Notes: generated from the letters alone by a model not told the origin. A DNA stretch of 39,131 nt from Novosphingobium sp. (GCA_020848655.1 JADLHU010000075.1:1-39131), one strand, 5' to 3'; counted from the first letter of the stretch, positions 17,317 to 28,180 are shown. Made by a program: numbers and translations.

Positions 17317-18475
17317 TCGCCTCCCATCGGCAGACTGGACGCGGCGCGCCGATCTGGCCGCGCTGATCGCCGCGCTGGGCCATGGCAACGCCCGCTATGT
17401 CGGCGGCGCGGTGCGCGACACACTGCTTGGCGTGGCGGTCAAGGACGTGGACCTGGCAACGCCGCTGCGGCCGGACGAGGTCATCGCGCGGCTGGGCGCG
17501 GCGGGCATCCGCAATGTCCCCACCGGGCTGGATCATGGCACGGTCACCGCGATCCTGCCCGATGGCCCGGTGGAAATCACCACGCTGCGCCATGACGTCA
17601 GCACCGATGGCCGCCGCGCCACGGTTGCTTTCGCCAGCGACTGGCAGGACGATGCCGCCCGGCGCGATTTCACCATCAACGCGCTCTACGCCGACCCTGC
17701 CAGCGGAGAGATTTTCGACTGGTTCGGGGGCCGGGCCGATCTGGCGGCGCGGCGCGTGCGCTTCATCGGCGATGCCCGCCAGCGCATCCGCGAAGACCAC
17801 TTGCGCATCCTGCGCTATTTCCGATTCCAGGCAAGGTTTGGATCGCAACCCGCTGATCCTGAAGCGGAAAGTGCCTGCTCCGATCTGGCGGCAACGCTGA
17901 AGGCGCTGTCGCGCGAACGCATCGGCATGGAGTTCCTGAACCTGCTGGGCCTGCCCAGTCCCGCCCCCACCGTGGCGCGCATGGCGCAGTTGGGCGTGCT
18001 GGCGGTGATCCTGCCCGAAGCCCGGCCAGAGGCGCTGGCCGCGCTGGTCGCAGAGGAGCAGCGCCAGCAGGTTGCCCCCGATGCGCTGCGCCGGCTGGCC
18101 GCGCTGCTGCCGGCCGACCCGCAGCTCGCCGAACAGGTCGCCGCGCGCTTTCGCCTGTCGGGCGCGCAGAAGAAGCGGCTGGCCAGCGCGGCGGCGCGTG
18201 ATGCAACGGCAGCCGATCCGCGTGCGCTGGCCTATCGGCTGGGCGCCGAACAGGCGAGCGACCGGCTGCTGCTGACCGGGCAGGACATCGCCCCGATCCG
18301 CGACTGGCCCATCCCGGTCCTGCCGCTGAAGGGCGGCGAGATCGTCGCGCGCGGGGTCAAGGCCGGGCCGGAGGTCGCGCGCGTTCTGCAGACCGTGGAA
18401 AGCCGCTGGGTGGCCGAAGGCTTCCCCGATGCGGCGCGCGTCGAAGCGCTGCTGGACGCGGTGCTGGCGGAGTGA
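17309..18475 (+). CDS. cca: CCA tRNA nucleotidyltransferase
   Basis: A class II nucleotidyltransferase of 388 residues. It carries GGAVRD (32-37), the metal-binding DVD (46-48), and the nucleotide-recognition stretches RRDFTINALYAD and EDHLRILRYFRFQARFG. The C-terminal half is the helical tRNA-binding body. The family includes both CCA-adding enzymes and poly(A) polymerases. In alphaproteobacteria with a single copy it is taken as the CCA enzyme that builds or repairs tRNA 3' ends. It overlaps the preceding NUDIX gene by eight bases. Confidence 0.93.
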   Translation: MADRLPSADWTRRADLAALIAALGHGNARYVGGAVRDTLLGVAVKDVDLATPLRPDEVIARLGAAGIRNVPTGLDHGTVTAILPDGPVEITTLRHDVSTDGRRATVAFASDWQDDAARRDFTINALYADPASGEIFDWFGGRADLAARRVRFIGDARQRIREDHLRILRYFRFQARFGSQPADPEAESACSDLAATLKALSRERIGMEFLNLLGLPSPAPTVARMAQLGVLAVILPEARPEALAALVAEEQRQQVAPDALRRLAALLPADPQLAEQVAARFRLSGAQKKRLASAAARDATAADPRALAYRLGAEQASDRLLLTGQDIAPIRDWPIPVLPLKGGEIVARGVKAGPEVARVLQTVESRWVAEGFPDAARVEALLDAVLAE

Positions 18476-18518
18476 TCCGGTCAGCCGCCAGCAAGGCTTG
18501 GGCTGCCAAGGTGCGCCG

Positions 18519-19172
18519 ATGACATCGCTGGCCGACCTGTTCCGCTTCCTGTCCACCCAGCCTCTGCTCGCGCTGGCCATGGCCGCGATCCTGGTGGTGA
18601 CGCTGGGCGGCATGATCCACCGCGCCGCCCCGCGCCTTGGCGGCCTGGTGCAGAACCTCGGCAACCTTGGCCTTGTCGCCGCGCTGCTGCTGACGATCGC
18701 GCAAGTCGCGCGCTTCACCACGGGCAGCGACCTTGCCCTGCCGCAGATCGGCCTGCCCGCGCAGCGCGTGACCGGCGGCGAAACCCGCATCGCGATGAGC
18801 GACGACGGGCACTTCTGGATTCAGGCCAGCATCAACGGCTTGCCGCGCCGCTTCCTCGTCGATACCGGCGCGACGCTGACCGCGATTTCGGAAAGCACGG
18901 CCCAGGACGCCGGCGTGCCCGTGCAATCGATCCGCCAGTCGGTGACGCTGCGCACCGCCAATGGCAAGATCCAGGCCGAACTGGCGACGATCGCGCAATT
19001 GCGCTTCGGCAACGTGATCGCCCGCGATCTCGACGCGGTGATCGCGCCGGGCCTTGGCGAAACCAACGTCATCGGCATGAACCTGCTCTCACGCCTTGCC
19101 AGTTGGCGCGTGGAGGGCCGCACGCTGGTGCTGGTGCCCAACGCCGCGCAAAAGGCCCCCGATCAGGGTTAG
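18519..19172 (+). CDS. Membrane-anchored retropepsin-like aspartic protease
   Basis: A 217-residue protein with two hydrophobic segments (about 15-33 and 50-67), followed by a periplasmic-type domain. It carries the aspartic protease signature FLVDTGATLTAIS, with the catalytic Asp at 115. Together with NVIGMNLLSRL near the end, this matches the TIGR02281 'clan AA aspartic protease' family, which works as a dimer. The start is placed at MTSLADLFRF; the longer frame overlaps the cca gene. It lies 43 bases downstream of cca and converges on parC. The substrate is unknown. Confidence 0.88.
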   Translation: MTSLADLFRFLSTQPLLALAMAAILVVTLGGMIHRAAPRLGGLVQNLGNLGLVAALLLTIAQVARFTTGSDLALPQIGLPAQRVTGGETRIAMSDDGHFWIQASINGLPRRFLVDTGATLTAISESTAQDAGVPVQSIRQSVTLRTANGKIQAELATIAQLRFGNVIARDLDAVIAPGLGETNVIGMNLLSRLASWRVEGRTLVLVPNAAQKAPDQG

Positions 19173-19257
19173 CCTGGCCGGGGTGCAACGCCACGTCCGC
19201 TCGTGGGAAAACGGTCACGATCCAAGCAAAGGCAACGTCCGCCCCGCGCCCGAACGC

Positions 19258-21546
19258 TCAGAACTTGTTATCCCTCGGGAAGCCCGTCGGCGGCATGCGT
19301 CCGGCGGCGCCGCGCGCCACTTTCCACAGGCGCACGTCCTTTTCGGTCCGCGTCCGCCCGGTTTCGCCGCCCATCTGCCAGCTCAGGCCATCCTCCAGCC
19401 GCAGCGTAATCGCATCGGCCAGCCCGCCATCGCGATAGCGCTGGAGCGTGACCCCCTGCCCCTTGGCCAGGATCGGCAGTTCCGACAGCGCGAAGATCAC
19501 CAGCTTGCGGTTGTCTCCCACCACGGCCACGTGATCGTGCTCGGCCGGAATTTCGCGCACCAGGGCCAGCTTGACGCCGGGCTTCACGCTCATCACCGCG
19601 CGGCCTTTGCGCGTTTCGGCCAGAAGTTCGTCGGTTTCCGCCGCGAAGCCGCGCCCGATGGTGGAGGCCAGCAGCAGTTGTGCCTTGGGCCGATAGGTGA
19701 GCACCGAGACGATCTGCGCATCGGCATCGATATCCAGCATGGTGCGGATCGGCTCGCCAAAGCCGCGCGCGCCGGGCAGCTTGTCGGCCCCCAGCGTGTA
19801 GAACCGGCCGTTGTCCACCGCGATCAGCAGCTTGTCGGTGGTCTGCGCGTGGATGGCATAGGCGGGGCCATCGCCTTCCTTGAACTTGAAATCGCCATCG
19901 AGAGCGACATGCCCCTTCGCCGCGCGCACCCAGCCGCGCGCCGAAAGGATCACCGTCACCGGTTCCTTCTCGATCATCGCATCCATGTTGAATTCGCGCG
20001 TGGGGGCGGCTTCGGCAATCGTCGTGCGGCGGCGGCCCAGTTCGGTGTCTTCCGCATATTCCTTGCGCAAGGCATTGAGATCACGCTTCAATCGCGTGCG
20101 CTGGCGCGCCGGGCTATCGAGCAGCTTCTGCAATTCCTCCTGCTCGGCCAGCAGGGTGGAATGCTCCTGCCGCAGTTCCATTTCCTCCAGCTTGCGCAAC
20201 GAACGCAGCCGCATGTTGAGGATCGCCTCGGCCTGGCGGTCGGTCAGGGCGAACTCGGCCATCATCACCGGCTTGGGTTCATCCTCGGTGCGGATGATCT
20301 CGATGATGCGATCGAGGTTGAGGAAGGCGATGATATAGCCTTCGAGCAGTTCCAGCCGCGCCGCGATCTTGTCCAGCCGGTGCTGGCTGCGGCGCAGCAG
20401 GATGTCGATCTGGCTGATCACCCATTCCTGCAGCAGCAGCTTCAGCCCCAGCACGCCCGGCATCCGCCGCGAATCGAGCACGTTGAGGTTGAGGCTGAAC
20501 CGCGTTTCGAGGTCGCTCAGCCGATAGAGCGATTCCTTGAGCAGGTCGGGTTCGACATTGCGGCTGCGCGGCACCAGCACGATGCGGATGGATTCGTCGC
20601 TTTCGTCGCGCACGTCTTCCAGGATCGGCAGCTTCTTGTCGCCAATCAGCGCGGCGATCTGTTCGATCAGCTTGCCCTTGGGCACCATGTAGGGGATTTC
20701 GGAAATGACGAGCTGCCAGGTGCCGTTGCCCAGCCGCTCGATCCCGGCCTCGCGGTCTTCATCGGTCTTGGCTTCGGCGGCGTGGAAGCGGCCGCGCACG
20801 CGAAACGCGCCCTTGCCGCTTTCATAAGCGGCCGAAATCACCGCCGGGCTATCGACGATGATGCCGCCGGTGGCGAAGTCCGGCCCCTTGAACACGGTCA
20901 TCAGTTCCGCATGCTCGACATGCGGGTTGTCGATCAGCAGCAGCGTGGCGTCGATGATCTCGGCCACGTTGTGGCTGGGGATCGACGTCGCCATGCCCAC
21001 CGCGATGCCGGTGGACCCATTGGCCAGCAGGTTCGGGAACAGGCCGGGGAAAATCTCCGGCTCGCTTTCCTCGCCGTTGTAGGTGAGGTGGAAATCGACC
21101 GTGCCTTCGTCCAGCCCGGCCATGAGCTGCATCGCGGTGCGCGTCAGCCGGGCTTCGGTATAGCGATAGGCGGCGGCGTTATCCCCGTCGATATTGCCGA
21201 AGTTGCCCTGCCCTTCGACCAGCGGATAGCGCAGCGAGAAATCCTGCGCGAGGCGCACCATGGCGTCATAGACTGAGGAATCGCCGTGCGGATGGTACTT
21301 GCCGATGACATCGCCGACAACGCGCGCCGATTTCTTGTAGGCGCTGGTCGGATCGAGCTTCAGCCCGCGCATCGCCCACAGGAGCCGGCGGTGGACCGGC
21401 TTCAACCCGTCGCGCAAGTCCGGCAGCGATCGCGCGGTGATCGTCGACAGCGCATAGACCAGGTAACGCTCGGACAGCGCGCTGTCGAACGGCGCATCGA
21501 CGATGGCGTCGAAAGGATCGGGTTCGGTATCTTTGACATTCGCCAT
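19258..21546 (-). CDS. parC: DNA topoisomerase IV subunit A
   Basis: The breakage-reunion subunit of topoisomerase IV, which decatenates replicated chromosomes with ParE. At 762 residues it lacks the long gyrase-type C-terminal extension with a GyrA box, supporting ParC. The active-site tyrosine is Tyr129 (RYTEARL). The quinolone-resistance region reads [15 protein letters not shown]: the position equivalent to E. coli Ser80 is Ser90 (wild type-like), and the Glu84 equivalent is Asp94. It converges with the retropepsin gene. parE is not in the window. Confidence 0.95.
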   Translation of the reverse strand: MANVKDTEPDPFDAIVDAPFDSALSERYLVYALSTITARSLPDLRDGLKPVHRRLLWAMRGLKLDPTSAYKKSARVVGDVIGKYHPHGDSSVYDAMVRLAQDFSLRYPLVEGQGNFGNIDGDNAAAYRYTEARLTRTAMQLMAGLDEGTVDFHLTYNGEESEPEIFPGLFPNLLANGSTGIAVGMATSIPSHNVAEIIDATLLLIDNPHVEHAELMTVFKGPDFATGGIIVDSPAVISAAYESGKGAFRVRGRFHAAEAKTDEDREAGIERLGNGTWQLVISEIPYMVPKGKLIEQIAALIGDKKLPILEDVRDESDESIRIVLVPRSRNVEPDLLKESLYRLSDLETRFSLNLNVLDSRRMPGVLGLKLLLQEWVISQIDILLRRSQHRLDKIAARLELLEGYIIAFLNLDRIIEIIRTEDEPKPVMMAEFALTDRQAEAILNMRLRSLRKLEEMELRQEHSTLLAEQEELQKLLDSPARQRTRLKRDLNALRKEYAEDTELGRRRTTIAEAAPTREFNMDAMIEKEPVTVILSARGWVRAAKGHVALDGDFKFKEGDGPAYAIHAQTTDKLLIAVDNGRFYTLGADKLPGARGFGEPIRTMLDIDADAQIVSVLTYRPKAQLLLASTIGRGFAAETDELLAETRKGRAVMSVKPGVKLALVREIPAEHDHVAVVGDNRKLVIFALSELPILAKGQGVTLQRYRDGGLADAITLRLEDGLSWQMGGETGRTRTEKDVRLWKVARGAAGRMPPTGFPRDNKF

Positions 21547-21610
21547 GGCCGCAAAGCCCTAGCAACGCGGCGGCGGACAAGGAACCTCGATGATGGATTT
21601 ATCCGCATTC

Positions 21611-21647
21611 CCGCCCCGCGCGCGCCGGGCAAGGCCTGCCGGGGCGG
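21611..21647 (-). terminator. Possible terminator hairpin downstream of the ferredoxin gene
   Basis: CCGCCCCG (21611-21618) and CGGGGCGG (21640-21647) can form an 8-bp GC stem just after the ferredoxin stop on the minus strand and before parC. The loop is long (21 bases) and no T-run follows, so this is a weak candidate. Confidence 0.3.
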
Positions 21648-21650
21648 CGC

Positions 21651-21983
21651 CTACCAGACCTGCATGTCGTGCGACACGCCGGGAATGCGCACTTCGATGC
21701 CATCGAGGTCGTCGGTCAGCAGGATCTGGCACGACAGTCGGCTGGTGCGGCCGACGCCGGCGGCAAGATCGAGCATGTCCTCCTCGTCCGCCGAGGCGGG
21801 GGGCAGGCGATCGAACCATTCGGGGGCAACCACGACATGGCAGGTGGAACAGGCCATCTGCCCTTCGCAGGTGCCTTCCAGCGCCATGCCGGCGGTCTGG
21901 CCGATTTCGAGAAGGCGGGCGCCCGATGCACCTTCGGCGACGATGCGCTGGCCTTCGGCAGTGATGAAATTAACGCGAACCAC
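21651..21983 (-). CDS. fdx: [2Fe-2S] ferredoxin, adrenodoxin/Isc type
   Basis: A 110-residue electron carrier with cluster ligands Cys39, Cys45, Cys48 and Cys85 in the adrenodoxin spacing (C-x5-C-x2-C). The GTCEGQMACSTCHV segment is typical of the ferredoxin that supports Fe-S cluster assembly. The GTG at 21983 is chosen because AGGGAG lies 7 bases upstream. A GTG at 21989 would overlap the desulfurase stop as GTGA but sits too close to that site. It directly follows two cysteine desulfurase genes, so it probably supplies electrons for cluster or sulfur chemistry. Confidence 0.92.
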   Translation of the reverse strand: MVRVNFITAEGQRIVAEGASGARLLEIGQTAGMALEGTCEGQMACSTCHVVVAPEWFDRLPPASADEEDMLDLAAGVGRTSRLSCQILLTDDLDGIEVRIPGVSHDMQVW

Positions 21984-21985
21984 GG

Positions 21986-23079
<1,094 letters not shown>

Positions 23080-23083
<4 letters not shown>

Positions 23084-24135
23084 GCCGTGGCCCCGCGCCG
23101 GGCGATCGTTCGCCAAGCCGAAACGAAGCGTTCGATATCCACCTCTGTTGTTTCCCTTCCGATACTTACGCGGATAACCTCGGATGCCATGGCAGGATCA
23201 AGCGCCATCGCTTCCAGCACGTGGCTGGTGCGCAGCGAGCCGGACGAGCAGGCGCTGCCAGCGGACACCGCGATGCCCATGCCGTCAAAGCGGATCAGTT
23301 GCGCCGCCGCCGAAACGCCCGGCATGCGCACCGCGCCGATCGTGGCGATGCGCTCTGCCCCGATGGCGACCACTTCGCCGCCCGCCTTGATCAGCGCCGC
23401 TTCGAGCAGGCCGCGCAGCCGCGCCGCCTCTGCCAGCCAGCCATGCCCCGCGTCCAGCGCGGCCGCCATGGCCATTGCGCCGGGCAGGTTTTCCGTGCCG
23501 GCGCGATAGCCCCGCTCCTGCCCGCCGCAGGGCGTCAGCATCGCCCAATCGCGCACCAGCAGCGCGCCCACGCCCACGGGTCCGCCGAACTTGTGCGCGG
23601 ATATCGCGATCAGGTCGGCATCGGGCAAAGGCAGCTTGCCCGCCGTCTGTGCGCAATCTGCCAGCAGCAGCCCGCCCGCATCGCGCACCACGGCGGACAG
23701 CGCGGCGACGGGCTGGATGACACCGGTTTCGTTGTTGGCGTGCTGCACGGCCACCAGGCCGGCAAGGCCGGCCCGCGCGCCATCGACCCGGCCCGCGCCA
23801 TCGACCGCCAGCCGCGCGCATCCGCCGGCGTGGCGCAGCACCGCCTCATGCTCCACCGACGACACCGCGACGAGCGGCAGGCGGCAGCGGCGCAGCGCGA
23901 TTTCCAGCGCCTCGCTCGCGCCCGATGTGAAGATCACCTCGCCCCGCCAGCCCAGCGCCTGGGCCACGCGTTCGCGCGCGTCTTCCAGCGCGGCGCGCGC
24001 GGCGCGGCCGGCGCGGTGCGGGCTGGACGGGTTCGCCCAGATCGCGAAACCCCGCGCCAAAGCCTCGCCAGCCGCCGGCAGCAAGGGCGCGGTGGCAGCG
24101 TGATCGAGATAGAGCGGCAATTCATTCATCGGCAT
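23080..24135 (-). CDS. Cysteine desulfurase (IscS/NifS-like, first copy)
   Basis: A class V PLP enzyme of 351 residues. It opens with YLDHAATAPLLPAA, has the PLP lysine in ISAHKFGGPVG and the persulfide cysteine in the loop SAGSACSSGSLRTSHVL. At 351 residues it is shorter than E. coli IscS (404). There are two nearby ATG codons (24135 and 24129) and the true start is unresolved. The three genes desulfurase-desulfurase-ferredoxin overlap or abut and must be one transcript. No scaffold protein (IscU) or chaperone genes accompany them. Confidence 0.93.
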
Positions 24136-24158
24136 TTACCGGCACATAGGGCAAAAAG

Positions 24159-24186
24159 TTGCTTTCGGGTCATGGCTTTCTATATA
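24159..24186 (+). promoter_or_regulatory. Candidate sigma-70 promoter for the alpha/beta hydrolase
   Basis: TTGCTT (24159-24164), a 16-base spacer and TATATA (24181-24186) form a fair promoter in the 145-bp gap between the divergent desulfurase and hydrolase genes. The hydrolase ATG is 95 bases further on. The AT-rich -10 stands out against the surrounding GC-rich sequence. Confidence 0.5.
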
Positions 24187-24280
24187 GCGCTCATCTTCCG
24201 TTCACAGACCCCAGGCGGGCCGGACACCGAATGACAGGTCGCTCCGGCTGGGGACATGCAACTCATCGGGTACACGAACA

Positions 24281-24937
24281 ATGCCAGCAGTGATCTTTCC
24301 AGGCCCTGAAGGTCGCCTCGAGGGGCGGTTCCAGCCGGGGCCACGTGCCCGCGCGCCGGTCGCCATGATCCTTCACCCGCACCCCCAGGCGGGCGGCACG
24401 ATGAACGATCGCATCACCCAGGCGATGTACAAGACCTTCGTCAACCGCGGCTTCGCCACGCTGCGCTTCAACTTTCGCGGCGTCGGCCGCAGCCAGGGCA
24501 GCTTCGACAACGGGATCGGCGAACTGTCCGATGCCGCCGCCGCGCTCGACTGGGTGCAATCGATCCATCCCGAAGCGTCGACGACCTGGATCGCCGGCTA
24601 CAGCTTCGGCGCGCTGATCGGCATGCAACTGCTGATGCGCCGCCCCGAAATTCGCGGCTTCATCTCGGTTTCGCCGCCGGCCAACATGTACGATTTCAGC
24701 TTCCTGGCGCCGTGCCCGGCATCGGGCATCATCGTGCAGGGCGCGTCGGACACGGTGGTGACGCCGAACGCCGTGCAGAAGCTGGTCGACAAGCTGCGCA
24801 CGCAAAAGCACATCACCATCCACCACGACGAAATCCCGCGCGCCAACCACTTCTTCGAAGCGGAGCTGGATGACATGATGCGCTCGGTCGACAATTATCT
24901 CGACATGCGCCTGTCGCCGGATTGCCCGATCAAGTGA
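24281..24937 (+). CDS. Alpha/beta hydrolase
   Basis: A 218-residue soluble hydrolase. The nucleophile elbow is GYSFG with Ser108. Asp and His of the triad are probably in QGASDTVV and PRANHFFEAE. The N-terminal HPHPQAGGTMNDRI and FNFRGVGRSQGSFD segments place it in the small 'alpha/beta superfamily hydrolase' group (COG2945-like). This group is typically a short esterase or dienelactone-hydrolase relative with unknown substrate. It is divergent from the cysteine desulfurase cluster and followed by palindromic elements at its 3' end. Confidence 0.88.
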   Translation: MPAVIFPGPEGRLEGRFQPGPRARAPVAMILHPHPQAGGTMNDRITQAMYKTFVNRGFATLRFNFRGVGRSQGSFDNGIGELSDAAAALDWVQSIHPEASTTWIAGYSFGALIGMQLLMRRPEIRGFISVSPPANMYDFSFLAPCPASGIIVQGASDTVVTPNAVQKLVDKLRTQKHITIHHDEIPRANHFFEAELDDMMRSVDNYLDMRLSPDCPIK

Positions 24938-24999
24938 TCGCCGGGCCGCTTCTGGTTCGGTCTGGCCGGACCAGAGGCATGCCGATCGGGCTTTAGAGT

Positions 25000-25039
25000 G
25001 ATTTCGAGCCAGATGGAATCATCTGGCGGCTCGGAAATC
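25000..25039. repeat. Imperfect palindrome, dispersed-repeat-like
   Basis: GATTTC-GAGCC-AGATG, a GAAT loop, then CATCT-(GGC)-GGCTC-G-GAAATC form a long stem-loop just downstream of the hydrolase. The 'GATTTC...AGATGGAATCATCTGG' sequence resembles intergenic repeats I recall from several alphaproteobacterial genomes. It lies 16 bases before a second, perfect palindrome. Confidence 0.55.
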
Positions 25040-25055
25040 GCGGAAAAACAAAGAT

Positions 25056-25096
25056 CTAGAGTGCAGCCCTTGATGCAATCAAGGGCTGCACTCTAG
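25056..25096 (-). terminator. Perfect 19-bp palindrome with T-rich tail, likely terminator
   Basis: Arms 25056-25074 and 25078-25096 are exact inverted repeats around a GCA loop. The arm begins CTAGAGTGCAGCCC. On the minus strand the stem is followed by ATCTTTGTTTTTCC, so it should stop transcripts coming from the 71-codon gene at 25093-25308, whose stop codon lies inside the stem. It may also protect or end the convergent hydrolase transcript. Confidence 0.8.
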
Positions 25097-25308
25097 CGCA
25101 CGGTTGATGGCGCGGCCGCCGGGCCGCCGGCCAGCGTCCGGCCGCGCCCATCGGGCATGGCCCAGATCGCCACGTTGATCGCCATCACGGCGGCGAGCAC
25201 CAGCATCAGGATCGCCTGCCGGCGCGCACCGCCGCGCCGCCACAGGAACACCGCGCCGCCCACCAGGGCAAGCGCGGTCAGCACCATGAGCGAGAGAGCT
25301 GTCGACAT
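25093..25308 (-). CDS. Small two-helix membrane protein, unknown function
   Basis: A 71-residue protein with two hydrophobic stretches (about 4-22 and 32-50) separated by WRRGGARRQ, an arginine-rich loop. It starts 14 bases after the stop of the DUF937 gene and overlaps the terminator-like palindrome at its 3' end, so it is probably the last gene of that transcript. An AGGA-type site precedes the ATG. No family is recognised. Confidence 0.65.
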   Translation of the reverse strand: MSTALSLMVLTALALVGGAVFLWRRGGARRQAILMLVLAAVMAINVAIWAMPDGRGRTLAGGPAAAPSTVR

Positions 25309-25322
25309 GTAGGGTCCTGACC

Positions 25323-25781
25323 CTAGATACGGTCGTTGTCGTCGAGAATGCCTTCAAGGCCTTTCGCATCGCCGATGGCATCCGCGCGCGCCGAGATATA
25401 GCCGCCGACGAGCATGGCGAGCGGCGGCAGCAATCGTTCGGCAACCTGCGGATCGATGCCGCTGGCGGCGACGGCCTGCGCCACCACCGCATCGCGCGCG
25501 GCCTTGTCGGGCAGCAGCCAGCCAAGGATGGTTTCGCCCGGTTGCGTGGCCAGCGGCCCCGGCCCCAGGATCTCGGCCGCAAGATTGCCATCGCCCAGCA
25601 TGGCCAGCCGCGCCAGCAGGCCGGGCAGCCCGGCTTCGGAGTTGCCGACTTCGCGGAAGCCGCCCAGCAGGCAAGGCAACAGCGCCTCCACGCCCGCCGT
25701 CGCTTCGACCGGAGACACGCCGATCTGGCGCGCAAGCGCATTTACCCCTCCGCTGCGCCGGAGCGTGGCAACCCAATCCAT
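25323..25781 (-). CDS. DUF937 family protein
   Basis: A 152-residue protein starting MDWVATLRRSG, with a perfect AGGAGG five bases upstream; an ATG eight codons earlier (25805) is less likely. Helical repeats such as VEALLPCLLGGFREVG and LLPPLAMLVGGYISARAD match the YidB/DUF937 fold, which has no assigned activity. It lies upstream of a small membrane protein and downstream of a second DUF937 gene. No signal peptide or membrane helix is evident. Confidence 0.78.
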   Translation of the reverse strand: MDWVATLRRSGGVNALARQIGVSPVEATAGVEALLPCLLGGFREVGNSEAGLPGLLARLAMLGDGNLAAEILGPGPLATQPGETILGWLLPDKAARDAVVAQAVAASGIDPQVAERLLPPLAMLVGGYISARADAIGDAKGLEGILDDNDRI

Positions 25782-25947
25782 TTGTGCCTCCTGTTTGTCA
25801 GGCACTGTTTATTGCGAAAAAATTGCGACCAACCGCGAACTTACCCGAAATGGATCAAGAGGCGGTAGCGATTTTTGAATTTGAGTATAATTTTACGAAC
25901 GCTGGCCCGCATCCAGGCGCAACGAAGCCCCACCGCAGGCAAGGCGC

Positions 25948-26307
25948 CTATTCCTTTCCGAACAGCCCTTTGGCGATACCGGCCAGATCGTTCAGCGGAT
26001 TGCCATCGCCATCGCGATCGAGCAGCCCGACGATCGAGGCCGCCTGCGGATGGTCCTTCAGCGCGGTGGCGAATGCGCCCAGCGATCCTTCGCCGCCGAT
26101 CTGTTCGACGATCTGGCCCAGCGTGCCAGCATCAAGCCCGGTGCGCGCCGCGGCCCCGGCGATCGTATCGCCCGGTTCCTGATGGGCCACGCCCAGCGCG
26201 GCGATCGCCTTTTCGGCCATCGCCGGTTCGATCCCCAGCTTGGCGGCAAGGTTGGCGACATCGGCATGACCGCCAAGTTGCGCCATAATTCCATCGAGTA
26301 GACCCAC
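25948..26307 (-). CDS. DUF937/YidB-like protein with acidic D-x-D-x-D loop
   Basis: A 119-residue protein starting with GTG (MGLLDGIMAQLGG) after an AAGGAG site seven bases upstream. The C-terminal LLDRDGDGNPLNDLAGIAKGLFG is diagnostic of DUF937. The acidic loop D97-x-D99-x-D101-G resembles a calcium-binding loop, although binding is unproven. It lies about 160 bases downstream of pckA on the same strand. The two DUF937 genes share a direction but are separated by 166 bases, so they may have separate promoters. Confidence 0.83.
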   Translation of the reverse strand: MGLLDGIMAQLGGHADVANLAAKLGIEPAMAEKAIAALGVAHQEPGDTIAGAAARTGLDAGTLGQIVEQIGGEGSLGAFATALKDHPQAASIVGLLDRDGDGNPLNDLAGIAKGLFGKE

Positions 26308-26422
26308 GGCACGACTCCTTGCCTGTTGAAGGCAGGATCATGCACCGCTGGAGTGGCGAAGCAAGCCTCTTCGGCCGAATAACGCCCAATGATATACCAA
26401 TGTACGTTTTATGGACGGGCCG

Positions 26423-26447
26423 GCCCCAGCCGCGTGGCGGCCGGGGC
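26423..26447 (-). terminator. Candidate terminator of pckA
   Basis: On the minus strand GCCCCGGCC and GGCTGGGGC (26447-26439 and 26431-26423) form a strong GC stem with a 7-base loop, 23 bases after the pckA stop. Only a short ATAAAA follows rather than a T-run, so termination efficiency is uncertain. Confidence 0.5.
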
Positions 26448-26469
26448 GCTAGCCAATCTTGCGCCGCGA

Positions 26470-28080
26470 TCAGGCGGCGATGGGGGCCGCCTTGCGCACG
26501 CCTTCATCGACATGGGCTTCGAACTGGGCGAAGTTGTCGATGAACTGGCGGACAAGCTGCTGCGCGGTCTTGTCATATTCGACCGGATCGACCCAGGCGC
26601 CGCGCGGATCGAGCAGGCGCGTTTCGACGCCCGCCACTTCGACCGGAACCTCGAAGCCGAAGTTCGGGTCTTCGCGGAATTCGGCGTTGTTGAGGCTGCC
26701 GTCGAGCGCGGCGTTGAGCAGCGCGCGCGTGGCCTTGATCGGCATGCGCTTGATGCCTTCCATCGTTGCCTTGCCGCCCGACCAGCCGGTGTTGACCAGC
26801 CAGCACCGGACGTTGCCCTTGGCGATGCGCTCCTTCAGGAGGTTGCCGTAGATCGACGGGTGACGCGGCATGAACGGCGCGCCGAAGCAGGTGGAGAACG
26901 TGGCTTCCGGCTCGGTCACGCCGATCTCGGTCCCGGCGACGCGCGCGGTATAGCCCGAAAGGAAGTGATACATCGCCTGGTCCGGCGTCAGCCGCGCGAT
27001 CGGCGGCAGCACGCCATAGGCGTCCGCGGTCAGGAAGATGATGTTGGCGGGCACCGGGCCGAGGTTCTTTTCCGAAGCGTTCGGAATGAAATCGATCGGA
27101 TAGGAACCGCGGCTGTTTTCGGCCAGCGTGGCGTCATCCAGGTCAAGCTGGCGCGTGACCGGATCGATCACGACGTTTTCCAGCACCGTGCCGAAGCGCT
27201 TGGTGGTGGCGAAGATTTCCGGCTCGGCCTCTGCCGAAAGGCGGATCATCTTGGCGTAGCAGCCGCCTTCGAAGTTGAACACGGCGGTGTCCGACCAGCC
27301 ATGTTCGTCATCGCCGATCAGCGTGCGGCTGGCATCGGCCGAAAGCGTGGTCTTGCCGGTGCCCGAAAGGCCGAAGAACACGGCGGTCTTGCCATCATCG
27401 CCGATGTTGGCCGAACAGTGCATCGGCATCACGCCCTTGACCGGCAGCAGGTAGTTGAGAATGCCGAACACGCTTTTCTTCATCTCGCCGGCATAGGCCG
27501 TGCCGCCGATGAGGATCAGCTTTTCGGTGAAGTTGACGGCGACCACCGTTTCGCTGCGCGAACCGTGGCGGGCCGGGTCGGCCCGGAAGCTGGGCAGGTC
27601 GATGATCGTGTATTCGGGAAGGAAGCCGGCAAGTTCGGCATCGCTCGGGCGCACCAGCAGGGTGCGGACGAACAGGCTGTGCCAGGCCAGTTCGTTGATC
27701 ACGCGCACGTTGACGCGATATTCGGGCTGCGAACCGCCGAACAGGTCAGCCACGTAAAGCTGGTCCTTCTGCGCCAGCGCGGCGAAGAAATCCGCCTTCA
27801 GCGCGGCGAAGTGTTCCGGCGTCATGGCGACATTGGTCTTGCCCCACCAGACGCTGTTCTCGGTTTCCGCATCGCGGACGATGAACTTGTCCTTGGCCGA
27901 ACGCCCCGTGTGCTTGCCCGTGGCGACGACGAGCGGGCCATCGGCAGCCAGCGTGCCCTCCCCGTTGCGGATGGCGTGTTCAACCAGCGGCGCGGTGCCG
28001 AGGTTGGCATGGATCACCGCGTTGGTGGCGATGCCCTGACGGTCGAGGGGGTGGCTAAGCGGATTGGCGGACAACGTCAT
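26470..28080 (-). CDS. pckA: Phosphoenolpyruvate carboxykinase (ATP)
   Basis: Converts oxaloacetate and ATP to phosphoenolpyruvate, the first committed step of gluconeogenesis from C4 acids. At 536 residues it matches the ATP-type family. The kinase-1a loop [12 protein letters not shown] (236-247) and kinase-2-type LIGDDEHGW (254-262) are intact, as is the PEPCK signature [15 protein letters not shown] (191-205). It is divergent from the chvI-chvG-hprK-EIIA-ptsH locus, an arrangement conserved in many alphaproteobacteria. This suggests co-regulation of gluconeogenesis with that signalling pathway. Confidence 0.97.
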   Translation of the reverse strand: MTLSANPLSHPLDRQGIATNAVIHANLGTAPLVEHAIRNGEGTLAADGPLVVATGKHTGRSAKDKFIVRDAETENSVWWGKTNVAMTPEHFAALKADFFAALAQKDQLYVADLFGGSQPEYRVNVRVINELAWHSLFVRTLLVRPSDAELAGFLPEYTIIDLPSFRADPARHGSRSETVVAVNFTEKLILIGGTAYAGEMKKSVFGILNYLLPVKGVMPMHCSANIGDDGKTAVFFGLSGTGKTTLSADASRTLIGDDEHGWSDTAVFNFEGGCYAKMIRLSAEAEPEIFATTKRFGTVLENVVIDPVTRQLDLDDATLAENSRGSYPIDFIPNASEKNLGPVPANIIFLTADAYGVLPPIARLTPDQAMYHFLSGYTARVAGTEIGVTEPEATFSTCFGAPFMPRHPSIYGNLLKERIAKGNVRCWLVNTGWSGGKATMEGIKRMPIKATRALLNAALDGSLNNAEFREDPNFGFEVPVEVAGVETRLLDPRGAWVDPVEYDKTAQQLVRQFIDNFAQFEAHVDEGVRKAAPIAA

Positions 28081-28151
28081 CTCCCTGAAGTGCAGGCTAC
28101 CACTGCCGGGGCCGCGGTATCGTATCGGGTTGGGGTGCGAGAATCGCCAAG

Positions 28152-28180
28152 CCCATAGTCCCGCAGCCCATATGCGTCAA
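28152..28180 (-). promoter_or_regulatory. Candidate pckA promoter
   Basis: TTGACG (28180-28175), a 17-base spacer and TATGGG (28157-28152) lie about 70 bases before the pckA ATG. The -35 is good and the -10 fair. The 237-bp gap between the divergent pckA and chvI starts would also hold the chvI promoter, which I could not place. Confidence 0.5.

Noticed and set aside
19096..21276. Plus-strand open frame of 726 codons opposite parC
   Set aside because: It is antisense to a clear parC and has biased composition (His, Gln, Arg); no domain is visible.
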